From the NCBI RefSeq assembly GCF_001070855.1, contig NZ_JVLH01000006.1, positions 248,001 through 312,000 on the forward strand: a stretch of 64,000 nucleotides of DNA, read 5' to 3'. Below, piece after piece: positions 9,866-18,137 of the stretch (position 1 is its first letter; each line of letters starts with the position of its first letter). The stretch is from Trueperella pyogenes. Its GTDB lineage: Bacteria; Actinomycetota; Actinomycetes; Actinomycetales; Actinomycetaceae. The notes beneath the pieces are model-generated. The model was not told the origin of the DNA, ran no database searches, and saw only the letters and a list, made by a program, of their open reading frames with translations. Position numbers and translations under genes: made by a program.

Positions 9866-11233
9866 TTAGGCCTTTTCGGGGTAAATGAAGACCCGACTAA
9901 GGTGATCAAGAGCGCACACTGTTGAAACAACATCTTCCACGGCGATGTGTTCATCGTGAGCGTGAAGCTGGGAGTAGACCTGCCCCAAAGTTGCTCCGGA
10001 AGAACAGGAGCCAAAACCGTAACCCGCTCCCCCTTTGTGGCGTCCAACTCGAAGGTCGGAACCACCCGGGAAGAGGATCGGAACAACCTTCGCCCCGGGG
10101 TTCGCCTGCGTCAAAGTCTCCTCGATAGCCCGGTACAGTTTTGTGTCGATTGACGAGGCCGTGGCCTGCTCGCTCAACAGGCGCTCGATGGTCACATGGT
10201 CGGCAAGCTCCCCCAAGGCCTCGGTAATCGCACGATCAACATCATCATCGTTTTGCCCGGGAAGGGTACGGATATCCAGTTCCAGTTCCCCAGATGAAGG
10301 GAGAACGTTAATAGGACCGCCGGCGCGGGCAACCGTTTGCGCAACGGTCATGTGCGAGACCGCGTGGGCATACGCCGCAAGGTCACCAAATTCGCCATAG
10401 TCTCCGCGATAGGTACCGCTAATCAAAGATTCTTCAAGTTCTGATTCAAATTCAAAAGCGCGGACAAATCCTGCCCAAATCTCGTCACTGGCCTGTGGCC
10501 ACTGCGCCTGCGACAGGACTCGCGAAACTCGAGCAAGCATTTCGACTGCGCTTACACGCCCCAAAGGAATCGAGCCGTGTCCAGCATCTCCACGCACATG
10601 AAGGCGACGCTGAGCAGCCCCCTTCTCACCAACAATGACAACAACACTGTCTTTGCCGCGAGCGCCGCGAATATGGGCGCCTCCCATCTCAGAGAGCTGG
10701 GCATCCCAGGGGAAAGCATCCGCGCGGTGTTCACCAATCCAGGGAACTCCAAGTCCTCCTCGCGCTTCTTCGTCCGCAGCGGCAACGAAGGTCAGGGTTC
10801 CTGCGGGGCGAGCTCCGCCTCGGGAAACATCTTCGGCAAGGCGCCGGGTGACAACTGCCATCGCAGCGGTCAAGTGAAGCATATCGACGCTTCCTCGTCC
10901 CCAAATACTTCCTTCAGTGATCTCACCTGCAAAGGGTGGATGGGTCCAGTGTTTCTCATCAACGGGGACGACATCGGTGTGTCCAAGGAAAGTCAGGGGC
11001 TGCGCTGAAGGGTCGGTACCACGCAAAGTGACAACCAAAGTAGTACGCCCGGGGTGAGGTTCGATGCGTTCAACTTCGACGGGTAGCCCATCGAAGAAGC
11101 TTTCAAACAGGTCTGCAGCAGCCTCTTCATTACCAGAATCGGGGGTGAGGTCGTTGACGGAAGCCAGTGCGATGAGGCGCTGGAGGAGATCGATAGTTTC
11201 CTCACCAATGTCGTGGTGCGCGAGCGTATTCAT
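9866..11233 (-). CDS. M20-family metallopeptidase / amidohydrolase
   Basis: A 455-residue member of the M20/M25/M40 metal-dependent family, which cleaves dipeptides, acyl-amino acids or succinyl-diaminopimelate. Metal ligands are visible in order: GHTDVVPVD, GRGSVDM and AADEEARGG (catalytic Glu and metal Glu), followed by a dimerisation insert and a C-terminal His region (LHAHDEH). No signal peptide, so it is cytoplasmic. ATG 11233 has a good AAGGAG 7 bases upstream. It lies 186 bp upstream of, and co-oriented with, the peptide ABC operon, which fits hydrolysis of imported peptides, although a separate promoter for the operon is possible. Substrate is not determinable. Confidence 0.85.
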   Translation of the reverse strand: MNTLAHHDIGEETIDLLQRLIALASVNDLTPDSGNEEAAADLFESFFDGLPVEVERIEPHPGRTTLVVTLRGTDPSAQPLTFLGHTDVVPVDEKHWTHPPFAGEITEGSIWGRGSVDMLHLTAAMAVVTRRLAEDVSRGGARPAGTLTFVAAADEEARGGLGVPWIGEHRADAFPWDAQLSEMGGAHIRGARGKDSVVVIVGEKGAAQRRLHVRGDAGHGSIPLGRVSAVEMLARVSRVLSQAQWPQASDEIWAGFVRAFEFESELEESLISGTYRGDYGEFGDLAAYAHAVSHMTVAQTVARAGGPINVLPSSGELELDIRTLPGQNDDDVDRAITEALGELADHVTIERLLSEQATASSIDTKLYRAIEETLTQANPGAKVVPILFPGGSDLRVGRHKGGAGYGFGSCSSGATLGQVYSQLHAHDEHIAVEDVVSTVCALDHLSRVFIYPEKA

Positions 11234-11361
11234 CGATTCTCCTTGTCACGTGATTATTTGTGCACCTTCAAGACTACTCAGCATGACTAGTGGCGCATGT
11301 GCAGATCACGAAGAGAGCAGATGTTACGGCCACGAGGATTCAGGCGCATCGGTGCGCGCAC

Positions 11362-11390
11362 TGGACCGATATGCCCGAGAAAAGTAGGCT
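11362..11390 (+). promoter_or_regulatory. valS promoter
   Basis: TGGACC (-35, 11362-11367), 17-bp spacer, TAGGCT (-10, 11385-11390). The predicted start near 11397 leaves a leader of about 33 bases with GGAG before ATG 11430. The same -10 word TAGGCT recurs before the DUF2342 gene, rph and clpS. Confidence 0.6.
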
Positions 11391-11429
11391 TGGACGGTAA
11401 TAAGTCCACGACTCGGATGGAGAATATGT

Positions 11430-14189
11430 ATGAGCGCTCAGCGCCAGGCCGAACCAACCTCGCTGCCCGCACCCCAGGTGCCGGACAAGGTCGCCACTGA
11501 AGGCCTCGAAGCCCAGTGGAACCAGCGTTGGGAAGATCAGGGAACCTATCGTTTTGATCGAAGCCGCCCCCGCCAAGAGGTCTACTCGATCGACACTCCC
11601 CCGCCCACGGTTTCGGGTTCACTTCACGTCGGCCATGTGTTCTCGTACACGCACACCGATGTCGTCGCACGTTTCCAGCGAATGCAGGGGAAGTCAGTCT
11701 TCTACCCCATGGGCTGGGACGACAATGGCCTGCCCACAGAGCGCCGCGTGCAGAACTACTTTGGGGTTCGCGTCGATGCGACCCTCCCCTATGATCCGAA
11801 CTTCGAGCCCCCGCACGTTGGCGGCGAAGGCAAGTCCATCAAGGCTCGCGATCAGGTGCCGATCTCACGTCGTAATTTCGTGGAACTGTGTGAGCGCTTG
11901 ACCGTTGAAGATGAGAAGCACTTCGAGGACCTGTGGCGCCACCTGGGCCTGTCGGTTGACTGGACCCAGAACTACCAGACCATTGGTACACGTGCCCGCA
12001 AGGTTGCCCAGGCTGCGTTCTTGCGCAATCTTGAGCGTGGCGAGGCCTACCAGGCTGAGGCGCCTGGCCTGTGGGACGTTACCTTCCAGACCGCGGTTGC
12101 TCAGGCTGAGCTTGAGAGCCGCGAATACCCGGGCTTCTACCACCGCCTCGCCTTCCACATCACCGACCCCGCGCGCGCTGCCGAGGCCGCTGCAGCCGGT
12201 GCGCCGGTTGAGAACGGTGTTGATGTCTGCATTGAGACGACTCGTCCCGAACTTCTTCCCGCGTGCGTGGCTTTGATCGCTCACCCCGACGACGAGCGCT
12301 ACAAGCCTCTGTTTGGCACCACAGTTGCCTCCCCCGTTTTCGGTGTTGAGGTCCCTGTTCTTCCCCACCCTGAGGCGGAGATGGACAAGGGCGCCGGTAT
12401 CGCCATGTGCTGTACTTTCGGCGACACGACCGATATCGATTGGTGGCGCGACCTGAACCTTCCGCTGCGCACAGTTTTGCGCAAGGATGGTCGTCTGCAG
12501 ACCGAAACCCCCGAGTGGATCACCACCGATGAGGGGCGCGAGGCCTTCGCTGAGCTTGCGGGAAAGACGACCTTCTCTGCTCGCGAGGCCTTGGTGGCGC
12601 GCCTCGAGGCAAGCGGCGAAATGCGCGGTGAACCTCAGAAGACGATGCGCCAGACGAACTTCTTCGAAAAGGGTGACAAGCCCCTGGAAATCGTGACTTC
12701 GCGTCAGTGGTACATCCGTAACGGTGGCAAACCGTGGGTTAATCCTGCAACTGGCAAGGACCTGAACGAGGAACTCATTGAGCGCGGTAAGGAACTGGAA
12801 TTCCACCCTGATTTCATGCGCGTGCGCTACGAGAACTGGGTACGCGGCCTCAACAACGACTGGTTGGTCTCCCGTCAGCGTTTCTTCGGTGTTCCCTTCC
12901 CCCTGTGGTACCGCGTTGATGACAATGGCGAAGTGGATTACACGCAGATCATCACCCCCAGTGAAGATCAGCTTCCCGTCGATCCTTCATCAGATACTGC
13001 TCCGGGTTACACCGAGGATCAGCGAGGAGTAGCTGGCGGTTTCGTGGGCGAACTCGACATCATGGATACGTGGGCAACCTCTTCACTTTCCCCGCAGATT
13101 GCCTGCGGGTGGCTTGAGGACGAGGACTTGTTCTCTCGCACCTACCCGATGGATTTGCGTCCGCAGGGTCAAGACATCATCCGCACCTGGCTGTTCTCAA
13201 CGGTCGTCCGCGCTGATCTGGAATTTGGCGCACTCCCCTGGGCACACGCCGGCCTTTCCGGATGGATCTTGGATTCGGATCACAAGAAGATGTCGAAGTC
13301 TAAGGGCAATGTTGTAACCCCCATGGGCTTGCTCGAGAAGTTCGGCTCGGACGCGGTGCGCTACTGGGCGGCATCTGCTCGACTGGGCTTGGATGCTGCT
13401 TTCGATGAATCCCAGATGAAGATTGGCCGTCGCCTGGCCATCAAGGTGCTCAATGCGTCGAAGTTCGCACTCACGATGGGCGGGGACGCAGATCTGGATC
13501 TGGATATCACGCATGTCGTCCAGCCCTTGGACCGTTCGATGCTTGCCGCTTTGCGCGAGGTTGTCTCTTCTGCGACCACGGCTCTGGAAAATTACGAGCA
13601 TGCTCGCGCACTGGAAGTTACCGAGTCCTTCTTCTGGACCTTCTGTGACGACTACTTGGAGCTGGTGAAGGAACGCGCCTACAACCGCGAGGGCAAGTGG
13701 AGCGATCAGGCTTCTGCGTCTGCACGTGCAGCGCTGGCGATCGCCATCGATACCTTCGTTCGTTTGCTTGCTCCCTATCTTCCCTTCGTCACCGAAGAAG
13801 TGTGGAGCTGGTATCGCGAAGGTAGCGTCCACCAGGCTGCGTGGCCGACTGCTTCCGACCTTGAGGTCACCCGGGATGGGACCGTTGAAGGCGCTATCGA
13901 AGCTGCTTCCAGCGTGTTGTTGGGTGTTGCCTCTGAGGCACTGGTGGTCCTGCGCCGCGTGAAGTCCGAAGCAAAGGTATCCCCGAGGACCCCCTTCCTT
14001 GAGGTGACGGTGTCAGCTCCTGAGCAGACCATCCCACTGCTTAAGGATGTTCTGGAAGACCTTGCGGCAGCCACGAAGATTCAGGGCCCTGCTCACTTCG
14101 AGGCTTCGGCAGACTCTAGCGAAGATGAAGGCACCATCCGTGTCGCTTCCTTCGAGTTGGGCGAAGCTCCAGCAAAGAAGAAGAACTAG
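11430..14189 (+). CDS. valS: Valine--tRNA ligase
   Basis: A 919-residue class I synthetase. The HIGH-type motif reads GSLHVGHVF (His about residue 66), the KMSKS motif is intact (about residue 620), and GWDDNGLPTERRVQNYFGV plus the CP1 editing domain (ETTRPELLPACVALIAH) identify ValRS of the form common in actinobacteria, distinct from the E. coli type. It charges tRNA-Val in the cytoplasm and edits mischarged threonine. The C-terminal part is short and lacks a long coiled coil, in keeping with this subclass. GGAG lies 7 bases before ATG 11430. No T-box is seen upstream. A perfect 16-bp hairpin terminator follows the stop. Confidence 0.95.
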   Translation: MSAQRQAEPTSLPAPQVPDKVATEGLEAQWNQRWEDQGTYRFDRSRPRQEVYSIDTPPPTVSGSLHVGHVFSYTHTDVVARFQRMQGKSVFYPMGWDDNGLPTERRVQNYFGVRVDATLPYDPNFEPPHVGGEGKSIKARDQVPISRRNFVELCERLTVEDEKHFEDLWRHLGLSVDWTQNYQTIGTRARKVAQAAFLRNLERGEAYQAEAPGLWDVTFQTAVAQAELESREYPGFYHRLAFHITDPARAAEAAAAGAPVENGVDVCIETTRPELLPACVALIAHPDDERYKPLFGTTVASPVFGVEVPVLPHPEAEMDKGAGIAMCCTFGDTTDIDWWRDLNLPLRTVLRKDGRLQTETPEWITTDEGREAFAELAGKTTFSAREALVARLEASGEMRGEPQKTMRQTNFFEKGDKPLEIVTSRQWYIRNGGKPWVNPATGKDLNEELIERGKELEFHPDFMRVRYENWVRGLNNDWLVSRQRFFGVPFPLWYRVDDNGEVDYTQIITPSEDQLPVDPSSDTAPGYTEDQRGVAGGFVGELDIMDTWATSSLSPQIACGWLEDEDLFSRTYPMDLRPQGQDIIRTWLFSTVVRADLEFGALPWAHAGLSGWILDSDHKKMSKSKGNVVTPMGLLEKFGSDAVRYWAASARLGLDAAFDESQMKIGRRLAIKVLNASKFALTMGGDADLDLDITHVVQPLDRSMLAALREVVSSATTALENYEHARALEVTESFFWTFCDDYLELVKERAYNREGKWSDQASASARAALAIAIDTFVRLLAPYLPFVTEEVWSWYREGSVHQAAWPTASDLEVTRDGTVEGAIEAASSVLLGVASEALVVLRRVKSEAKVSPRTPFLEVTVSAPEQTIPLLKDVLEDLAAATKIQGPAHFEASADSSEDEGTIRVASFELGEAPAKKKN

Positions 14190-14201
14190 GTTCAAGGCAT
14201 A

Positions 14202-14237
14202 AGGGTGTGGGCCCGGCTTCTGCCGGGCCCACACCCT
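14202..14237 (+). terminator. valS intrinsic terminator
   Basis: Perfect 16-bp stem (14202-14217 with 14222-14237), 4-base loop TTCT, followed by ATTTTC. It starts 13 bp after the valS stop. Confidence 0.9.
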
Positions 14238-14342
14238 ATTTTCAGAGGGAGGGGAAGCGTTCAATTCCCCGCGGGTTTTATATATCCCAAATGATAGAAG
14301 TTGCTACGGTCCGAGCCGCATCACATACGTAAATGAGCATCC

Positions 14343-15092
14343 CTAACGAAGGCCGTAGCGGTCTTCTTGCTTCATTCGAAGTACCTGCTGTTTTCCGAGG
14401 CCATTAAGCGCAACATATTGACCTGAGTCTGCGGTGAAACCTCGAGCAACACCCCAGTCCCAGATACGTGAACACTGGATCACTGCCTGCCGTTCGAGTT
14501 CATGAGTATTGGGGCCCGTAAAGCTAATCCCTAAAGGAATCTGTTTCCCCGCATCGCTGATCAGTTTGACGCTGAGCGTCTGCACCTGTCGCGAACTAGC
14601 GGACAGACGACTAGCAGTTCGAGAATCATGTACGAAGAAACTGGTTCGAGAAGTTGGCCAAGGAAGGCACTTCGTACTTAAAAAGCCACCGATTTCAAAA
14701 CCATCACGGCTGATGAAGTTCTTCCGCGGTAGAAAATGAATACCTGCGAAGGCAAATACGACAGTTGCGACAGTCGCTACGGTGAGAAGAAGCGATGACT
14801 CGCCTCGGAAAGCAGAGGTGACAAAAGCTGAAAGCATCAAGACCGAGAATGCAAAAAACAATCCGGCCGACGCCCTAGAACCTTTTTTAATGACGATACG
14901 GTCAACTGTCGTTGGGATTGGGCAATCATCTTGACAGTCGATGTAGTAATCGGCACCTTTAATGCGAGACTTCATAGATTCAGATTTCGTTGGCACAACC
15001 TGACCAACAATTGATGGGAGGGTTTCTGTTGTGTACGAGACGCTCACACTATTTCCTATATTTTTCTTTTCTGGTGTCAGTTCAACATCCAC
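14343..15092 (-). CDS. Hypothetical membrane protein with two TM segments
   Basis: A 249-residue protein I do not recognise. An N-terminal soluble stretch of about 75 residues contains CQDDC and a basic IVIKKGSR just before two adjacent hydrophobic segments (about 77-95 and 102-120), giving a hairpin topology with most of the protein in the cytoplasm. The C-terminal 130 residues are mixed alpha/beta and begin PRKNFISRDGFEIGG, reminiscent of bacterial PH-like (DUF-type) membrane proteins, but this is weak. The frame opens with GTG at 15092; no strong ribosome site is seen, so the true start could be internal (ATG at residue 40). It sits alone in an AT-richer pocket between valS and tRNA-fMet, which hints at an accessory gene. 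Confidence 0.5.
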   Translation of the reverse strand: MDVELTPEKKNIGNSVSVSYTTETLPSIVGQVVPTKSESMKSRIKGADYYIDCQDDCPIPTTVDRIVIKKGSRASAGLFFAFSVLMLSAFVTSAFRGESSLLLTVATVATVVFAFAGIHFLPRKNFISRDGFEIGGFLSTKCLPWPTSRTSFFVHDSRTASRLSASSRQVQTLSVKLISDAGKQIPLGISFTGPNTHELERQAVIQCSRIWDWGVARGFTADSGQYVALNGLGKQQVLRMKQEDRYGLR

Positions 15093-15429
15093 ATGCTATA
15101 TGGCTGTATTTCTAACTTGTTGCGACCACAACGGCAACCATGACAACCTCAAACAGTGGTTAATTCACACATTTCTGCAGATCAAAGTGGATTTCATAAA
15201 AGAAAATTTTCATGCCAGATGTGAGACATCAGACGATACTCTCACGCGTGAACAAGACCATCGCAAGCAGATATAGACTCCAATCAGTACACTCTTAGAC
15301 CCTCATAACAATGAAAAGAGCAGGATGAGCGATCGGCCACAGCTCTTCAAGATTTTCTTGAACTATGCGCCAAAAAACCGGTACAGTTGAGCGGTATATT
15401 GACAGCAGAACGCACTAAAGGAATCATCG
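15093..15429. other. AT-rich intergenic region, divergent promoters
   Basis: This 337-bp gap separates the divergent hypothetical and surface-protein genes. Apart from the promoter at 15358-15387 I see no gene, RNA or repeat. Base composition is visibly richer in A+T than the flanking housekeeping genes. Confidence 0.5.
15358..15387 (+). promoter_or_regulatory. Promoter of the surface-protein gene
   Basis: TTGAAC (-35, 15358-15363), 18-bp spacer, TACAGT (-10, 15382-15387). A start near 15394 gives a leader of about 36 bases with AAAGGA properly spaced before ATG 15430. Confidence 0.6.
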
Positions 15430-16476
15430 ATGGCATTCTTTTCCTTCACACGGCAGCATCGCCGCCGCAGAGTCATTTTTGCTGCGCTATTAAGTGCAGC
15501 AATTGCATGCGGTTTCCTCGGTGTTTCATCTACCCAACTTCGCGCACAAGCTGACAGCTATGGCGGCGACCTCATCCTCCTGAAGGACGCAGCCCATGTT
15601 CAGATGAATGGTAACCAGCCCGCTTATGACGAAACTGGGCTACCTATCGGACTGGATTCAACCGCTGACGCCCCCATTGGCAATTTCAAGGTCGGCGACT
15701 GGGTTCTGTACCGAGTCAACGTCCTCAATCGCGGCAATGGCATTGTTAACCGCTTCACGGTTACTGATTTCATTCCTGAGGGCATCACCTATCAGGAGTC
15801 ATGGGTTCGCAACTGCGACGTGCTCGACGATTACACTGTCGCCCCAACCGATCACCTGTGGGTGCGCGAGGGCCACAGCTTCGACCCGAACAACGGGGCT
15901 TCGGGACTTGAGGATGTGACTTTCCCTTGTAAGCGCGCAAATCCCACGATGCCTAAGTCCTTCACCCACTGCAACGGACAGTGGAATGCAGAAAGCGATA
16001 CCTTTGGTCTGGCCTCTTACGCAACCCTTTACATCCTTGGACGAGTGAATAAGGATGGGGCGGGAAAGACCATCACAAACACTGCATTCATTACTAGCTC
16101 CTTTACGGGCGCCACTGTTTCAGTGCCTCGTTGGAGTGCAGATATCACGGTATCGCCTTTAGCAGCAGGAGAACAGGTCGAGCCGGTTACGGATCCTTCG
16201 CCCTGCACTCCCCCGACGACGGAGACTCCTTCTCCTACCGTCTCGGAAAGCACTACCCCGGCAACACCGTCGACAACGCCCGAGCCGAGCACATCGACGC
16301 CTACGCCTTCAACAAGCACGAGCACCACTCAAATCATCACCCCCTCGACATCCACGACGCCCGCAAAGCCTGAGCTTGCACACACTGGTATCGGCCTCGC
16401 GGTTGTTGGCGGAACAACGCTGACTGTTGCGACAGCGGGCGCTGCCTTGGCAACGCGTCGCCGCCGAGCAGAATAA
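15430..16476 (+). CDS. LAHTG-anchored cell-surface protein with a DUF11-like domain
   Basis: A 348-residue exported wall protein. Order of parts: basic N-terminus RQHRRRR, Sec signal core and a likely cleavage near residue 41 (LRAQA), then a DUF11/CARDB-like beta domain (about 65-245) containing VGDWVLYRVNVLNRGNGIV and VTDFIPEGITYQESW, then a Thr/Ser/Pro-rich spacer of about 70 residues (about 245-312), then the sorting signal: LAHTG at 316-320, a hydrophobic helix and the charged tail RRRRAE. A housekeeping sortase would link the Thr of LAHTG to peptidoglycan; no sortase is in the window. The function may be adhesion or structure. AAAGGA lies 7 bases before the ATG and a strong terminator follows, so it is monocistronic. 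Confidence 0.85.
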   Translation: MAFFSFTRQHRRRRVIFAALLSAAIACGFLGVSSTQLRAQADSYGGDLILLKDAAHVQMNGNQPAYDETGLPIGLDSTADAPIGNFKVGDWVLYRVNVLNRGNGIVNRFTVTDFIPEGITYQESWVRNCDVLDDYTVAPTDHLWVREGHSFDPNNGASGLEDVTFPCKRANPTMPKSFTHCNGQWNAESDTFGLASYATLYILGRVNKDGAGKTITNTAFITSSFTGATVSVPRWSADITVSPLAAGEQVEPVTDPSPCTPPTTETPSPTVSESTTPATPSTTPEPSTSTPTPSTSTSTTQIITPSTSTTPAKPELAHTGIGLAVVGGTTLTVATAGAALATRRRRAE

Positions 16477-16491
16477 AGACACTGTCTTCCT

Positions 16492-16526
16492 AGCTGTGGT
16501 CTACACCTTGCGTGTAGACCACAGCT
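16492..16526 (+). terminator. Terminator of the surface-protein gene
   Basis: 15-bp perfect stem (16492-16506 with 16512-16526), loop CTTGC, followed by a T-run. It begins 16 bp after the stop codon. Confidence 0.92.
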
Positions 16527-16544
16527 TTTTATTGGGTAAAAGAT

Positions 16545-16584
16545 CTACGCCATGCCTATTTCAAAAGGGCACGGCATTGCGTAG
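16545..16584. repeat. Second inverted repeat after the surface-protein gene
   Basis: Arms 16545-16556 (CTACGCCATGCC) and 16573-16584 (GGCATTGCGTAG) match at 11 of 12 positions around a 16-base centre. It lies in the 139 bp between two convergent terminators. Role unknown. Confidence 0.4.
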
Positions 16585-16665
16585 TAACTAGCCAAGGAGT
16601 AAGCGCACCTAATCTGAATGAATATCTAAGAGGCATGCGCGCGTTGGAGATAGAAAATAAAACAA

Positions 16666-16691
16666 AACCCGGTCTCTCTCGAGACCGGGTT
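16666..16691 (-). terminator. tRNA-fMet terminator
   Basis: Perfect 11-bp stem (AACCCGGTCTC / GAGACCGGGTT), 4-base loop, followed on the minus strand by a T-rich run (TTGTTTTATTTT). It begins 6 bp beyond the tRNA 3' end. Confidence 0.88.
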
Positions 16692-16696
16692 ATCAG

Positions 16697-16770
16697 TAGC
16701 GGGGACAGGATTTGAACCTGCGACCTCCGGGTTATGAGCCCGGCGAGCTACCGAACTGCTCCACCCCGCG
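16697..16770 (-). tRNA. Initiator tRNA-fMet (CAT)
   Basis: The 74-base gene folds as a cloverleaf on the minus strand with anticodon CAT. Initiator features are clear: position 1 is C and does not pair with position 72 (U), and the anticodon stem holds three consecutive G-C pairs (CCGGG CTCATAA CCCGG). The T-loop is TTCAAAT. CCA is not encoded (the bases after A73 read CTG). It is a single-gene unit with its own terminator at 16666-16691 and a short upstream region shared with the divergent rmuC gene. Confidence 0.96.
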
Positions 16771-16772
16771 TC

Positions 16773-16791
16773 GGTACCTATAAAAGGTACC
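16773..16791 (-). promoter_or_regulatory. Palindrome around the tRNA-fMet -10 region
   Basis: GGTACC-N7-GGTACC; the centre reads TTTTATA on the minus strand and fits a -10 element a few bases before the tRNA 5' end. The two self-complementary hexamers could form a small hairpin or bind a dimer. Confidence 0.4.
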
Positions 16792-16892
16792 CTCTTTTAG
16801 CCGAATCACACAAATCGTGCAGGGGTGAGATGAGTCATGCGCCTTCTCCCACATGCGCTTCGAAACTGGATGGAACTGAGGGTGCCTCCACC

Positions 16893-16904
16893 TAATATGC
16901 GGAC
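16893..16904 (+). promoter_or_regulatory. rmuC -10 element, leaderless start
   Basis: TAATAT (16893-16898) ends exactly 6 bases before ATG 16905. No Shine-Dalgarno-like sequence lies in between, so transcription probably begins at the start codon. Confidence 0.55.
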
Positions 16905-18137
16905 ATGACTTTTTCGAGCTTCTTTGCAATTGCCTTATGCTTCCTACTGTGCGGCGCATCGTGGGCACTTGGAAAACACATGGGACAGACACAGGCACGC
17001 CTCGACCTATCTGAAAAACTCGTCAGCGCACAGACACAGGTAACAGAACTGCGTGAACGCCTCTCGCAAGAACACAGCTTCCAAAGTCTCCTGGCCGATT
17101 CTCAATCCCAGGCAGCACAGCTTGAATCTGCTAAACACCAACGCCTTATGCAGACAATCCTTCCGATCAACGAAGGCTTAAAGCTCCTCCAAACCTCCGT
17201 CAGTTCTTTAGAACGACAGCAGGCCGCGCAAATCGGCGCACTTGATGAACAATTGAAGTGGACACGCGAATCGGAAGATTTACTTCGGCAGTCCACCCAA
17301 GAACTCACGCGTACGCTCTCCCATGCTCCTCTTCGTGGGACTTGGGGAGAAGCCCAGCTGCGGTCTCTTGTTGAGTCTGCCGGGCTGATCGAACACGTCC
17401 ACTTTGAAACCCAAGTGGAAACAGCAGGACGATCCAAACGCCCCGATATGATCGTCCTTCTTCCCCAAGACAAGTGCATCCCAATCGATGCGAAGGTTCC
17501 CTTAGACGCCTACTTGCGCGCCCAGAGTGAAGACACTCCCCTACATCTGGATGGCGAGGATCCTTCGGATCAGGCGCTCACATACGAACAGCTCATGCTC
17601 CAGCACGCGAAATCACTGCGCCGCCATGTCAGTGAACTCTCCCGAAAGGAATACTGGAAAGAACTCCCCCATGCCGCTGACTATGTCATCGCTTTTGTTC
17701 CAAGCGAATCCATTCTCTCCGCAGCACTGCACACCGATCCTTCACTCATGCACGATGCCTTGAACATGAATGTTGTTCTTGCATCCCCCACGTCCCTGTG
17801 GGCGATTCTGCGAACAGTTGCTTTCACTTGGCGTCAACAAAGTCTCTCCACACAGGCTCAAGAGATTATTCAGCTCTCGCAAGAACTCTATGAACGGCTC
17901 CGAACTCTTGGAAAACACGCCTCCAAAGTCTCTGCTGCTCTCAACAATGCATCGCAGTCCTGGAATTCTTTCCTCGGCTCTTTTGAATCACGCGCATTAG
18001 TCAGCGCTCGAAAGCTCTCAGGAATTCATCTCAGTCCCGAGCCCCTCGAGCGCGTCCAGGTGGAGGCAAAAACTCTCACGACGCCCTTGTCACAGGCGAC
18101 GGAAAACCTCGACTCGCCAGCGGAGGGCATCTCCTGA
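16905..18137 (+). CDS. rmuC: DNA recombination protein RmuC
   Basis: A 410-residue RmuC. An N-terminal membrane anchor (about residues 4-23) is followed by a long Gln/Glu/Leu-rich coiled coil (about 30-140) and the RmuC nuclease-fold domain (about 145-380), with hallmark strings LRGTWGEAQLRSLVESAGL, RPDMIVLLP and CIPIDAKVPLDAYLRA. E. coli RmuC limits inversions at short repeats, and the fold is a restriction-endonuclease relative. The start is likely leaderless. The 3' end overlaps the convergent folA gene by 48 bp, so the last 15 codons of both are encoded on opposite strands of the same DNA. Confidence 0.9.
   Translation: MTFSSFFAIALCFLLCGASWALGKHMGQTQARLDLSEKLVSAQTQVTELRERLSQEHSFQSLLADSQSQAAQLESAKHQRLMQTILPINEGLKLLQTSVSSLERQQAAQIGALDEQLKWTRESEDLLRQSTQELTRTLSHAPLRGTWGEAQLRSLVESAGLIEHVHFETQVETAGRSKRPDMIVLLPQDKCIPIDAKVPLDAYLRAQSEDTPLHLDGEDPSDQALTYEQLMLQHAKSLRRHVSELSRKEYWKELPHAADYVIAFVPSESILSAALHTDPSLMHDALNMNVVLASPTSLWAILRTVAFTWRQQSLSTQAQEIIQLSQELYERLRTLGKHASKVSAALNNASQSWNSFLGSFESRALVSARKLSGIHLSPEPLERVQVEAKTLTTPLSQATENLDSPAEGIS

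Noticed and set aside
11234-11429. T-box leader before valS
   Set aside because: No T-box bulge sequence (TGGNACCGCG) and the leader is only about 33 bases from the predicted start.
11865-12806. 313-codon open frame opposite valS
   Set aside because: Lies wholly inside valS; no domain recognisable.
14238-16771. Genomic island integrated at tRNA-fMet
   Set aside because: No integrase, transposase or direct repeat of the tRNA end is visible; kept only as a variable pocket.
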